Translations under genes and position numbers: made by a program
DNA from: Poriferisodalis sp965214215
Lineage (GTDB): Bacteria; Actinomycetota; Acidimicrobiia; Acidimicrobiales; Poriferisodalaceae
Direction of reading: 5' to 3'
Length of the DNA stretch: 64,000 nt
NCBI RefSeq assembly: GCF_965214215.1
Contig: NZ_CBDCBD010000003.1
Coordinates: 620,001 to 684,000, forward strand
In this document: in pieces, positions 1 through 8,153 of the stretch
How the letters are laid out: the number at the start of each line of letters is the position of its first letter
Position numbering within the stretch: position 1 is the first letter of the stretch
The notes under the pieces: model-generated
The model's database searches: none
What the model was told of the DNA's origin: nothing
Seen by the model: only the letters and a program-made list of their open reading frames with translations

Positions 1-366
1 GCGAGGTCCGCGACGCCTGGCACGCCAAAGAAACCCTTCGCATGACCTACCGCATCCGCGACCACCAAGTCGCCGTCGAAGCCCTCGACGAGCTCTCCCG
101 CGACCTGCGAGACGAGACGTACTCGGCAGAACTGAACCGCCTCGGCCGCACCCTTCGCGACTGGCGCACCCAGATCACCAACTGGCATCGCTCACGCGTC
201 ACCAACGGACCGACCGAAGCAGCCAACAACCTGGCAAAGCTGATCAAGCGCGTGTCGTTCGGGACCGCCAACTTCGACCACTACCGAACCCGAGTCCTGC
301 TCTACGCCGGCAAACCCGACTGGACCCTCCTCGACACCCTCACCCCACGCTAAAACGCGAAGAGCC
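1..366 (+). mobile_element. ISL3-family insertion sequence, 3' end only
   Basis: This is the right end of an element whose remainder lies outside the window. The last bases of the terminal repeat (CGCGAAGAGCC, ending at 366) match the end of the complete ISL3 element at 17521-18932, and the encoded protein is nearly identical to that element's transposase. The two copies are in opposite orientation. Confidence 0.85.
3..353 (+). CDS. ISL3-family transposase, C-terminal part
   Basis: The open frame enters from the window edge and encodes about the last 116 residues of a DDE transposase that moves the ISL3 element. It contains the conserved GPTEAANNLAKLIKR stretch, which carries the catalytic glutamate in this family, and ends in LLDTLTPR exactly as the full-length copy at 17534-18826 does. 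Differences from that copy are scattered substitutions, so the two are closely related but not identical. The N-terminal zinc-finger and HTH regions and the first two catalytic aspartates are outside the window. Confidence 0.9.
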   Translation, partial: EVRDAWHAKETLRMTYRIRDHQVAVEALDELSRDLRDETYSAELNRLGRTLRDWRTQITNWHRSRVTNGPTEAANNLAKLIKRVSFGTANFDHYRTRVLLYAGKPDWTLLDTLTPR

Positions 367-445
367 CCCAAGACGCCACCTATCCGCGCTGCCTCCTATA
401 TCCAGCAATTTGGATCATGTATGCGCTATTGCTGCTCGCAGACGC

Positions 446-479
446 GAAGGGCCCCGGGGCGATTGCCCCGGGGCCCTTC
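446..479. terminator. strong bidirectional hairpin between transposase and cell-wall gene
   Basis: A perfect 15-bp GC-rich stem (arms 446-460 and 465-479) encloses a GATT loop. It sits between the 3' ends of two convergent genes, the ISL3 transposase and the minus-strand CW_binding_2 gene that stops at 544. There is no clear T-run on either side, so it is a hairpin-type terminator by position rather than a textbook intrinsic one. Confidence 0.65.
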
Positions 480-543
480 TCAGGCTGTTCACCCTGTCAG
501 TGAGCTGATGCCTCCTTACTGGGTGTCCTGTATGTCAGACGAC

Positions 544-3387
544 TTACTTGACGAGAACGCTCCGGTTGGAGGAAATGCGGAGTTCCTTCGCAGCGTTCTG
601 CTTTTCGTCGACCTTTAGCGTTTCAAGGTTCTCCGGGAAGTAGCTATTCGCGACGTGCTCTTCGTCAGAGTCATCACCCTCATCGTCACCACCAATGTCA
701 ACGACGCCGCGTCCTGTACCCGTTCGGGCACCTGGGATCGTTCCAGCGTTGTTCGTGGTGAACAACATGTGGACCCGATCCAACGGTCGCAAGAACCGAA
801 CGGCCGCGGTGTACGGAGTATTGGCGCTGAGGTTTTCCGCAGTATCGGCAACGGAAGCAGGTGAGTACTTGGTGACCAACGCGCTGAGGATGTCATCACG
901 CAGGTTGTTGTTGCCGTTGTCGTCTGTGGTGAGCATCTCGACGTAGTCGTTGAACGTCACCATGAACGCAACTGAACTCAGACCGCCTGTCAGCGATTCG
1001 CCAGACTTATTGGCGTCATCGGCGCCATTGTTGGCGTTGGCGCAATTTGCGACGGCCTTGAAGTGGCGAGTGAAGTCACTCGACCCGTTCAGCGCCGCGA
1101 GCAGGTCAGACACCTTCGGCGTTCCGTCCATGAAACGGACCCGGATGATGCTGTTCCGCGAGTTCACGCTGACATCAATCTCGGGAGTCTCTGCTGCCGT
1201 ATCACGACCAGCTGCCGAGTCGACCGTCAAGGTCCAGCCGTTACCAGCGGCACCAGCGGCGCTGCCGTCCCAGAGGGCCTGGATGGTCACGGCACCCATG
1301 GTGACTTTCGCCGGGGTGCTCACGCCAGCAATGCTGTCAGGTACAGCATTAGGACCAAGGTCGTTGGTCGGATCGTCATCGACGCCCGGATTGACCGCGC
1401 TGAGTCGGATCGACGACACCGTGAAGGACTTCGTCCGAGCGTCGACCGTCTCGCGAATCGTCCGGTTGGCGTTCTCCGCTTCGTCTTTGATCGCACCAGG
1501 ATTCAGAACGACGATGTCACCCTTGACCAAGTTGTATGCGCCACTGGTAGTAACACCGTCGGTACCAGATCCCTCTGGATCGTCCCCGACAGTGTTGTCC
1601 GACGCATACATCGTTTCGAAGTCAAAGCGGACGGCACCAAACACAGCCGGGAATTCCGCCGCCTCTGGGGTAGCGGCCGCTGCGACTGAAACCTTGACAC
1701 CAGAACGTGTAGTCACGGAGATTTTAGTCGCATCGGCGTTACCCGCTTCGCTGGAGATGACGTGGATGTCGCCACCACCCTCGACCGCGATGACCTCGAG
1801 GCTCGGAGCAGCGGTGTCCCGGTCGGGAGTCGGCACCGTGAACGATGCTGGCTGCAGCGGCCTCTTGTCGTCATCGTCACCGAACTGAGTCGCCGTCGGC
1901 CGGATTTCGATCTCATCGCCTGCCTTCAGACCATGCGTGAGCGTCACCATCAATGACTCCGAAGGACCGCACGTGGCAGTCGCGGCAGGCATTGGATCGG
2001 TAATCGACAGTTCGCCGCCTTCCTCGCCGATCGATGCCGGGGCACTGTTGACGTACAGGACATCCTTCAGCTTGGCGGCCAATTTGAATTCGTCAAGATC
2101 GTTGATGCCATCACTGAACGTGATGGTGATCAGACCCTTGGTCTCATCGACATCAGTTTCGGTGTTGTCTTCTGCAGCCGAGGCAGCGGCCTTGATTTCG
2201 GCGGTCAGCGGATCCGACGATGTAGCCGTAGCGATCGCAGCCTCCATGACGGCCTCACTCACAACGGCATTGCCACCGATTGCGATGATCGTCAGGTTCG
2301 TCTTTGGATCTGTCTGTTCGGGACCAACCTGTTCGGGCGTGCTGGCCAGGTAGTCGCGGACCGAGGCTGGCAGCTCACTGTCGACCAAGAGAACCGGAAT
2401 CGGTCCGTCGCCCATGCCCTTGCCGAGCACCGGAGCAGAACTGATGCCGTCAGCGGTGGCCTCGCGATTCACCAGCGCAACGCGGGTGGATGAGGTGCCC
2501 AAGTCGTCATCGCAGTCGTCCAGCATCAACTCGGCGATCTCAACGGACGTAGCCGCCGCAGAGTCGCCGGCGATCCGCTGCACGGCAATGTTGCCGAGTT
2601 CGGAAATCTCGTCGGCGACATCAGCCGAAACAGATGCCATGCCACCCACGATCACAACCCGTTCGATTTTCTCGTCCATCAGGAAGTTGGAAGTCGAGTC
2701 GGGCAATGCGTCGGAGTCGGTCAGCAGCACTGGCAATTCGAGTGCGTACGCCATCGGGCCGACCGCAATTGCGTCGACCGCTGGCATATCGCTGCCGTTC
2801 ACCACGACTGCCACGCTCTCGTCGGTACCGCACCAAGTGGCGTTGCCACCCAGCTCGGAAGCGACCGCAGCAGCTGTCGCAGCACGATCATCGCCCGCGA
2901 TGCGCATCACCGTCGGCTCTGAAGCCAGATTCTTGATCTCCTCGAGCACCGCATCGGGGACCGACGCTGCGCCGCCAACCACGATGACCTGGCCGACGCC
3001 ATGGTCCTCGATGTAGTTAGCCACGCCTCGAGAGATCCCGGCAGAGCGCGTGAGCAGTACCGGTGCGTCCTTGTAACCGGCCAGGCCAGCTGAGGTCACC
3101 GCGTCGATCAGTGTCTCGCCCGAAGCGACGATCACCGTCGACACTGAACCCAGGTCGCCACCGGCGTAGTTGTGCGCCAACTTGAGCGATGTCTCGTAAC
3201 GATCAGCGCCGGCAAACTCGCGCGAGTCCTTCTTGCCGTCGTCGTTCGTATCGATCATGTGCTCGTCGGACGTGTTCGCGGCTTGAGCCGGTGCGCCTGC
3301 CACGACCGCGAGCACCGATGCCATGAGCATCGCCGCCAGGATCGCAGCAAGGGAGCGCCAGCCCCGCCGCTTCGTTCGAATAGTCAA
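544..3387 (-). CDS. secreted cell-wall-binding repeat 2 (CW_binding_2) protein
   Basis: A predicted surface protein of about 947 residues. Residues 1-36 form a signal peptide (RTKRRGWRS followed by an Ala/Leu/Val core ending AQA). Three CW_binding_2-type repeats follow at about residues 60-155, 160-265 and 270-385. Each has an ADRY/AGDD-like start, a central PVLLT core and a closing VVGG-A-SV segment. The remaining 560 or so residues are acidic, Thr/Ser/Asp-rich and of unknown fold, as in S-layer-like or wall-anchored proteins. The frame stays open to 3672, but the extension is Cys/Pro-rich and unlike a leader. A TTG start at 3387 is preferred because it has an AGGAGG 9 nt upstream and places the signal peptide at the N-terminus. 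The wall ligand is unknown. A decayed relative of the C-terminal region lies at 29191-29790. Confidence 0.88.
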   Translation of the reverse strand: MTIRTKRRGWRSLAAILAAMLMASVLAVVAGAPAQAANTSDEHMIDTNDDGKKDSREFAGADRYETSLKLAHNYAGGDLGSVSTVIVASGETLIDAVTSAGLAGYKDAPVLLTRSAGISRGVANYIEDHGVGQVIVVGGAASVPDAVLEEIKNLASEPTVMRIAGDDRAATAAAVASELGGNATWCGTDESVAVVVNGSDMPAVDAIAVGPMAYALELPVLLTDSDALPDSTSNFLMDEKIERVVIVGGMASVSADVADEISELGNIAVQRIAGDSAAATSVEIAELMLDDCDDDLGTSSTRVALVNREATADGISSAPVLGKGMGDGPIPVLLVDSELPASVRDYLASTPEQVGPEQTDPKTNLTIIAIGGNAVVSEAVMEAAIATATSSDPLTAEIKAAASAAEDNTETDVDETKGLITITFSDGINDLDEFKLAAKLKDVLYVNSAPASIGEEGGELSITDPMPAATATCGPSESLMVTLTHGLKAGDEIEIRPTATQFGDDDDKRPLQPASFTVPTPDRDTAAPSLEVIAVEGGGDIHVISSEAGNADATKISVTTRSGVKVSVAAAATPEAAEFPAVFGAVRFDFETMYASDNTVGDDPEGSGTDGVTTSGAYNLVKGDIVVLNPGAIKDEAENANRTIRETVDARTKSFTVSSIRLSAVNPGVDDDPTNDLGPNAVPDSIAGVSTPAKVTMGAVTIQALWDGSAAGAAGNGWTLTVDSAAGRDTAAETPEIDVSVNSRNSIIRVRFMDGTPKVSDLLAALNGSSDFTRHFKAVANCANANNGADDANKSGESLTGGLSSVAFMVTFNDYVEMLTTDDNGNNNLRDDILSALVTKYSPASVADTAENLSANTPYTAAVRFLRPLDRVHMLFTTNNAGTIPGARTGTGRGVVDIGGDDEGDDSDEEHVANSYFPENLETLKVDEKQNAAKELRISSNRSVLVK

Positions 3388-3396
3388 GGTTCCAAG

Positions 3397-3402
3397 CCTC
3401 CT
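3397..3402 (-). promoter_or_regulatory. Shine-Dalgarno that fixes the TTG start of the cell-wall gene
   Basis: AGGAGG on the minus strand lies 9 nt before the TTG at 3387-3385. This supports a 947-residue product starting just before the signal peptide rather than the longer open frame. Confidence 0.7.
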
Positions 3403-3591
3403 GCTGGAATTATTGGGTTGTGGTGCCGGGCACGGGGCCTCGTGGCACCGATCTCCCGCCTGACAAGTAGAACCGTGGCAGGGCGTTCCCTGTGACACGG
3501 CAATCTGCGAGGGTACGTGCTGCTGCGTTGCTGCGCAATGCACTTTCTGCGCCGCCACCGCATGCGTAGCCGCGTGCGCCGCGGGGCCCCG

Positions 3592-3888
3592 GCGGCGGGG
3601 GGTGCAGGAACCTTGCTTGGCCGCGCAGCCGCTCCAGTATTGCGTCGGCGCCCGCGAACAGCACGACGACATCTACCGGCAGCACCAGGGCGGGCCTCTA
3701 CCGGCGGCGCCGGGGCGGTCTTCCCGTCACGGCGTGCCGGCTCCCTGCGGTCGGCTGCGGCGAGGCACAGCAGAGCCGGAGCTGGCGCACGTGACGAGCG
3801 GTCGGATTCTTGTCGTGCCAGATCGGGTGCAGCACGCAGCCAACACGGCACGAAACGTCCGGCTCGGGTCAGCAGGCGCGGCTGGGTC
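3592..3888. repeat. 297-bp duplicated segment, copy 1
   Basis: This stretch matches 10587-10883 over the same length (297 bp) with scattered substitutions. All frames look degenerate and no known protein or RNA was recognised. In both places an IS remnant follows: IS256 here, ISL3 at the other copy. With the flanks, 3403-4620 holds no intact gene. Confidence 0.7.
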
Positions 3889-4019
3889 ATGTCGGGTGTG
3901 CGTCGCGGCCCGGCTGATGTGGCTGTCGTCCCGAGACCACTCACGCGCTTTGCAGCGCCGCTATCTGGAGCGAGGCCTGATGCCCTGCCCCGTCGAACCG
4001 GCCGCCTGCCGCTGCGAGC

Positions 4020-4240
4020 CGCGGACCGCCGAGCGCGAGCCGGCGTCGCTCATGTCGACCTCCGGGCCGGTCCGGGGGCACCTGGCGCACCAGGCCTGTC
4101 AGCAGACCGCCGCCGCCGGTCAGCTCCACGCCATCGGCGCGTGCCTGGGTCACCAGCCGTTCGGTCCAGTCATTCATGGCCGTCTCGCCGACGACCTCTC
4201 TCGTCGGCACAGCCGCCATGTTCTGATCCGTCACAGACAT
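4020..4240 (-). pseudogene. IS256-family (mutator) transposase N-terminal remnant
   Basis: Starting at the ATG at 4240, the minus strand reads MSVTDQNMAAVPTREVVGETAM and then NDWTERLVTQARADGVELTG. This is the recognisable N-terminus of an IS256-type transposase, including the LLTGLVRQV segment. A frameshift near 4085 breaks it, and the reading continues in another frame as EVDMSDAGS before homology is lost. The outer end carries a terminal-repeat-like stretch near 4273-4296 that resembles the end of the IS256 derivative at 17385-17410. The catalytic domain is absent, so it is inactive. Confidence 0.75.
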
Positions 4241-4426
4241 GATCCTTCCCAGCCCAAAGCTGCGAACCCTCAGACCACGACCGGATACACAGAAAATCCC
4301 GAGTGCCACTGTTGATGTCGCCGGAGCCTCCAGCCAAGGGGTTACGGTCCGGTCCTGCGCTCGGCGCTGACTCCACAATATTTTGGCCTTGTGCCTGTTG
4401 TCCGACCTGCCGCGTCGAGCCTGAGA

Positions 4427-4450
4427 CCGGACAGGAGCGCTCCTGTCCGG
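4427..4450. promoter_or_regulatory. 24-bp perfect palindrome
   Basis: Each 12-nt half reads CCGGACAGGAGC or its reverse complement, with no spacer. It lies 274 bp before the darG start and just upstream of the darT-like tail. Its shape suits a dimeric repressor operator, but no binding protein can be named. It could equally be a leftover mobile-element end. Confidence 0.5.
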
Positions 4451-4625
4451 TAGGAGGCGTGGCTGTCTCGACTCGGTTGCGGCGAAACGGCCCTGTCGAT
4501 CCCGAGCCCTGCGGAGCATCGCTTCGGCCAGGAGCACACCATGACATCGCCAGTCGGGGGAATCGCCCCCTAACCCGACACCTTCACCGTGGGGATCGTC
4601 GGCGGCGCAGCATCGCTCGCGTCGG

Positions 4626-4724
4626 CGGGACAAGACCGACGCCGTATCGCGCGTGGCGGTGAGCGCGTTGGATACCTTTGGTGCCACAACGACGGTTCGC
4701 GTCCGCCCTGACTGGTATTTCTGA
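4626..4724 (+). pseudogene. possible 3' remnant of a darT toxin gene
   Basis: In the frame ending at the TGA at 4722-4724, about 30 residues close with VRVRPDWYF. DarT-type ADP-ribosyltransferases often end in a similar basic-aromatic tail. The stop overlaps the darG ATG by one base (TGATG), the coupling expected of a darT-darG operon. Upstream the frame loses any likeness to the toxin within about 100 bp, and IS debris begins. The identification rests on a short tail plus position, so it is tentative. Confidence 0.35.
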
Positions 4725-5776
4725 TGACGGATTTTGTCGAGTCCCACGGCAATCTCCTAGACGCGGATGCCGACGCGCTCGTGAACACGGTGAACACCGT
4801 GGGGGTGATGGGCAAGGGCATCGCCCTCCAGTTCAAGAAGGCGTTCGGGGCCAACTTCGAGGCGTACCGGCGGGCCTGCAAACGCGGCGAGGTCCAGATC
4901 GGGCGGATGCACGTGTTCGACAACGGCCAGCTGGTGTCGCCGCGGTGGATCATCAACTTCGCCACCAAGCGCCATTGGCGGTCGGGGTCCCGGATCAGCG
5001 ACATCGCCGCCGGGCTCGAGGCGTTGCGGGCGGAAATCATCAGGCTCGGCATCGCTTCGGTGGCCGTGCCGCCGCTGGGATGCGGCAACGGAGGGCTGGC
5101 GTGGACAGACGTCCGGCCGCTGATCGAAGAGCACCTCGACGGGCTGGGTGTCGAGGTGCATGTGTACGCGCCTGAAGGAACGCCGGCCGCGGCGGACATG
5201 CGCTACGCGTCGGTCAGGCCGAACTGGACGCCGGGCAGAGCAGCGCTCGTGCTGCTGGTGGACCGCATCGCTGCGCGCACGCTGGAAGGCGGGGCGTCGC
5301 TGGTCAGCGTGCAGAAGCTGATGTACTTCCTCCAGGAAGCAGGCGAACCGCTGCGATTGGACTTCCAGCGCGGCCGCTACGGGCCCTACGCCGACAACCT
5401 CCGTCACGTGCTCAAAGCGGTCGAAGGCCATTTTCTGCAGGGGTACGGAGACGGGTCAGCCAAGGTCTTCGACGCAGAGCCGCTGCGTGCCGTGCCCGAG
5501 GCTGTGGTCGAGGCCGCGGACTTGATAATCGGCGAAGCGACAGGCGACCGAGTCGAAGAAGTGCTGGGACTCGTCGAAGGCTTCGAATCGTCCTACGCGC
5601 TGGAACTGCTTGCCACAGTGCACTGGATCGCCCACCGCGAGAGCGCCGGGGGCGACACCGACGACATCATCGACAAGGTGCGCGGGTGGAGCGAACGCAA
5701 ACGGGGGATGTTCTCGAACAAGCACGTCACAGCGGCTCACGAGCACCTTCGTGTGCACGGCTGGCTGGCAGCCTGA
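4724..5776 (+). CDS. darG: DarG-type macrodomain antitoxin
   Basis: A 350-residue protein with two parts. Residues 1-155 are a macrodomain with the DarG-like signatures GNLLDADADALVNTVNTVG and GKGIALQFKK, and PPLGCGNGGLAW later. DarG macrodomains remove ADP-ribose placed on DNA thymidines by the DarT toxin. Residues 165-345 match the DarG C-terminal region that binds and blocks DarT (LVSVQKLMYFLQEAG, GRYGPYADNLRHVLKAVE). The start ATG overlaps a TGA that may end a lost darT. No intact toxin gene is visible on either side, so this antitoxin appears to be an orphan. IS3 debris begins about 40 bp after the stop. Confidence 0.87.
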   Translation: MTDFVESHGNLLDADADALVNTVNTVGVMGKGIALQFKKAFGANFEAYRRACKRGEVQIGRMHVFDNGQLVSPRWIINFATKRHWRSGSRISDIAAGLEALRAEIIRLGIASVAVPPLGCGNGGLAWTDVRPLIEEHLDGLGVEVHVYAPEGTPAAADMRYASVRPNWTPGRAALVLLVDRIAARTLEGGASLVSVQKLMYFLQEAGEPLRLDFQRGRYGPYADNLRHVLKAVEGHFLQGYGDGSAKVFDAEPLRAVPEAVVEAADLIIGEATGDRVEEVLGLVEGFESSYALELLATVHWIAHRESAGGDTDDIIDKVRGWSERKRGMFSNKHVTAAHEHLRVHGWLAA

Positions 5777-5780
5777 CGCC

Positions 5781-5811
5781 GACGGCCCGCTCCCTGCTCA
5801 AATCTTCACTG
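5781..5811 (+). repeat. 31-bp flank repeated after the Fic gene
   Basis: The sequence GACGGCCCGCTCCCTGC and the following 14 bases recur at 30940-30970 with two differences. Both copies lie just downstream of a toxin/antitoxin-type gene (darG, fic) and border a fragment of the same IS3-type element. Confidence 0.7.
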
Positions 5812-5817
5812 ATGCCC

Positions 5818-6519
5818 CTATAGGTCAGGACTGTCGCCCTTGCTGCCGACCGAGGCGACGATGTCGTTGTCGGCGAGCCGCTGGCTGTAGCGGATGGACA
5901 GGTATTGGGATCCCATGTCGCTGTGATGGGTGAGCCCGGCGAGGTCTGCTCCTGAGCGGCGGCGGGCGAAGACAGCCATCTCCAAGGCGTCGAGGGCCAG
6001 CTCGGTGCGCATCGAACGCGACGCCTGCCGGCCGCGCACTCGGCACGAATAGGCGTCGAGCACGAACGACACGTACACCCAGCCGCTTTGGGTGCGCACG
6101 TAGGTGAGATCGGCCAGCCACAGCCGGTTCGGGGCCGGCACGCTGAAGTCCCGCTTGACCAGGTCCGCGGGCCGCTCGGCGCCGTCAGCTGGGGTCGTCG
6201 TGCGGACCGTGCCGCCTCGGCGGGTTCCTTGCAGGCCCAGCTCGCGTATCAACCGCTCGACGGTGCAGCGAGCCACCCGCACGCCCTCGACGCGGTTGAG
6301 GTGGTCCCACACCTTCGCCGCCCCGTAGGCGCCGTAGTTCTCCCGATGCACCCTGGCGATCCAGCCGCGCAGCCGGGCGTCTCGCAGCGCCCGAGCCGAC
6401 GGCGGCCGGGTCTTCGCGGCGCAATAGGTGGACGGGGCGACCCCGACGCCGTGCTCGGTGAGCACAGCGCAGATCGGCTCGACCCCGAACCGGTGCCGGT
6501 GGGCGTCGATGAACGCCAC
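5818..6519 (-). pseudogene. IS3-family transposase OrfB, truncated
   Basis: The DDE transposase catalytic subunit of element A. The first two catalytic aspartates are visible in LWLADLTYV and THHSDMGSQY, and the typical HRENYGAYGAAKVWDHL region precedes them. The protein ends in SKGDSPDL about where the family reads SYDNALAE, so the third catalytic residue (Glu) and roughly 60-70 C-terminal residues are missing. The remaining 233 residues cannot form a working active site. Confidence 0.85.
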
Positions 6520-6546
6520 TACCTGCGGGACTGGCGGTCGAGCCCC

Positions 6547-6840
6547 TTACCCGAAGAAAGCCGACGCCGCCTTCAAGATCTCGTTCGCGCGGCGCAGCTC
6601 ACGGTTCTCGCGTTCGAGGACCTTGATCCGCTCACGCTCCGCCGTGGTCACACCCGGGCGCGAACCGACGTCGATCTCAGCGCGGCGCACCCACAGCCGC
6701 ACCGTCTCAGGCGTCGGCCCCCGCTTGCCGGTGACCGAGCAGATCGCCTCCCACTGCGAACCGTAAAGACGCTCGTTGTCGAGCACCATCCTCACCGCAC
6801 GCTCACGCAACTCGGCGGGATATCTTCCATTTCCTGGCAT
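6547..6840 (-). CDS. IS3-family transposase OrfA
   Basis: A 97-residue HTH protein that helps IS3 transposase recognise its terminal repeats. Residues 5-55 form the HTH_Tnp_1-type domain (YPAELRERAVRMV, ETVRLWVRRAEID), followed by a leucine-zipper-like coiled coil (ERIKVLERENRELRRANEIL). It starts with ATG at 6840, a few bases inside the split terminus of element A. Its partner orfB at 5818-6519 is truncated, so the product may only act in trans or not at all. Confidence 0.88.
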   Translation of the reverse strand: MPGNGRYPAELRERAVRMVLDNERLYGSQWEAICSVTGKRGPTPETVRLWVRRAEIDVGSRPGVTTAERERIKVLERENRELRRANEILKAASAFFG

Positions 6841-6932
6841 AGCTCCATCCTCTCAAGGAACAGAGTGGTGCACCCTGTGTTTCGCGCGGGCGGATTATTG
6901 GATTCTGCTGTCATGGGCCTTGAGGAGGTTTT

Positions 6933-7238
6933 ATGGCACGGAGGGGTTATTCGCCGGAGTTCCGGCGGCGTGTGATCGATTTGGTCGAGGCGGGCCGGCC
7001 GGTGGCTGCGGTGGCTGCGGAGCTGGGGATCAGCGGCCAGTCGATCTATATGTGGCGACGTCAGGCTCGCATCGACGCCGGGATCGAGACGGGCATGACG
7101 ACCGCGGAGCACGCCGAGCTTGCGGCGTTGCGCAAACGGGTCCGCGAGCTCGAGACCGAGCTGGCGATCCATCGTCGGGCGACCGAGCTGCTGAAGGGGG
7201 ACGCCGACCCAAAAGCAGGTTCGCGGCCATCAGAGTGA
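6933..7238 (+). CDS. IS3-family transposase OrfA (element B, copy 1)
   Basis: A 101-residue DNA-binding subunit with an N-terminal helix-turn-helix (YSPEFRRRVIDLV, ISGQSIYMWRRQ) and a C-terminal coiled coil (AELAALRKRVRELETEL). A GAGGAG ribosome-binding site lies just before the ATG. Its TGA overlaps the OrfB ATG (TGATG). A C CCA AAA heptamer near the end offers -1 frameshifting to make the OrfAB fusion transposase. Confidence 0.93.
   Translation: MARRGYSPEFRRRVIDLVEAGRPVAAVAAELGISGQSIYMWRRQARIDAGIETGMTTAEHAELAALRKRVRELETELAIHRRATELLKGDADPKAGSRPSE
7208..7214 (+). other. C CCA AAA slippery heptamer
   Basis: In the orfA frame the codons are GAC CCA AAA GCA. A -1 slip on C CCA AAA continues as K-S-R-F-A-A-I in the orfB frame, which stays open from there. 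This is the usual IS3 route to an OrfAB transposase. Copy 2 has the same site. Confidence 0.7.
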
Positions 7239-8086
7239 TGGCCGCGGAGGGACTTCCCGTCGAGCGGGCGTGCGGCGTGGTGGGGGTGTCGGTGTCGGGC
7301 TATTACGGCTGGCTGGGTCGCCCGCCATCGGCGCGGTCGGTCCGCCACGCTTGGCTGAGCGACGTCATCGCGGTGGTTCACGCTGGCTCCCGGCAGACCT
7401 ACGGCGCCGTTCGGGTGCATGCCGAGCTCACCTTGGGCCGCGGCATCGCGGTGGGCCGTCAGACCGTCGAGACGTTGATGAGACGATCAGGGCTGCGGGG
7501 CATCTCGGGGCGGCCAAAGTTCCGCAAGGTCCCCAACGTGGCGACCGCATCCGATCTCGTGGACCGCGACTTCGCCCGAGCCGAGCCCGACCGGCTGTGG
7601 GTGACCGACATCACCGAGCATCCGACCCGCGAAGGCAAGGTCTACTGCGCCGTGGTGCTGGACACCTTCAGCCGCCGCGTCGTGGGCTGGTCGATCGACT
7701 CGCGGCCCGCAGCGTCACTGGTCACCAACGCCTTGGGCATGGCGATCGACGGCCGCAACCCCACAGCCGGCGAGACCGTGATCCACAGCGACCAAGGCAC
7801 CCAGTTCACCTCCTGGGCATTCACCCAACGCGCTGTCGACTCGGGGCTGCTGCCATCGATGGGCTCGGTCGGGGACTGCTTCGACAATGCGATGGTCGAG
7901 TCGTTCTGGTCCCGGATGCAAGTCGAGCTGCTGGACCGCAAACGCTGGCGCACACGCATCGAGCTGGCCAACGCGATCTTCGAATACCTCGAGATCTGGC
8001 ACAACCGGCAGCGACGGCACACCTCGCTTGGCATGCTCACACCCATCGAGTTCGAAGCTCGACACCAACACAAACCGGCAGCATGA
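7238..8086 (+). CDS. IS3-family transposase OrfB (element B, copy 1)
   Basis: A 282-residue rve-type DDE integrase. Its catalytic residues are visible as D in LWVTDITEH, D in VIHSDQGTQF and E in NAMVESFWSRMQVELL, with an N-terminal HTH_21 region (SRQTYGAVRVHAEL). Length is normal for the family and nothing is broken. It can start at the ATG overlapping the orfA stop or be made as an OrfAB fusion after -1 frameshifting. Copy 2 on the minus strand is nearly identical. Confidence 0.93.
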   Translation: MAAEGLPVERACGVVGVSVSGYYGWLGRPPSARSVRHAWLSDVIAVVHAGSRQTYGAVRVHAELTLGRGIAVGRQTVETLMRRSGLRGISGRPKFRKVPNVATASDLVDRDFARAEPDRLWVTDITEHPTREGKVYCAVVLDTFSRRVVGWSIDSRPAASLVTNALGMAIDGRNPTAGETVIHSDQGTQFTSWAFTQRAVDSGLLPSMGSVGDCFDNAMVESFWSRMQVELLDRKRWRTRIELANAIFEYLEIWHNRQRRHTSLGMLTPIEFEARHQHKPAA

Positions 8087-8153
8087 ATCCAGTAACCCGC
8101 CTCCACCAAAGTCAGGGACCCCCAGAGCCTCCACGAAACTCGGGGCGATTCAT

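Larger units (their letters stand above)
6866..8124 (+). mobile_element. IS3-family element B, copy 1 (complete)
   Basis: A 1259-bp element with imperfect terminal inverted repeats of about 40 bp. The left end begins TGGTGCACCCTG and the right end reads TGGGGGTCCCTG in reverse complement. The inner parts of the two repeats share GGCGG-TTA-TGGATTC. It is flanked by a 3-bp target duplication GAG (6863-6865 and 8125-8127). Removing it restores the terminus of element A, so it transposed into element A. An inverted copy of identical length lies at 15919-17177. Confidence 0.9.
5818..8152 (-). mobile_element. IS3-family element A, 3' truncated and split by element B
   Basis: The element reads right to left. 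Its 5' terminus is the segment 8125-8152 (reverse complement begins TGAATCGCCCCGAG), which is separated from its orfA by element B inserted at 6866-8124. Its 3' end is lost near 5820, where orfB stops abruptly. A fragment of the same 5' end lies at 30971-31013, and another abuts element B copy 2 at 15891-15918. It cannot move on its own. Confidence 0.75.

Noticed and set aside
950..1888. Long plus-strand open frame antisense to the CW_binding_2 gene
   Set aside because: It mirrors the coding strand of a gene with clear domains and signal peptide; its Ser/Ala/Arg-rich translation has no family features.
1937..3016. Plus-strand frames opposite the cell-wall-binding repeats
   Set aside because: Shadow frames created by GC-rich codon bias on the opposite strand.
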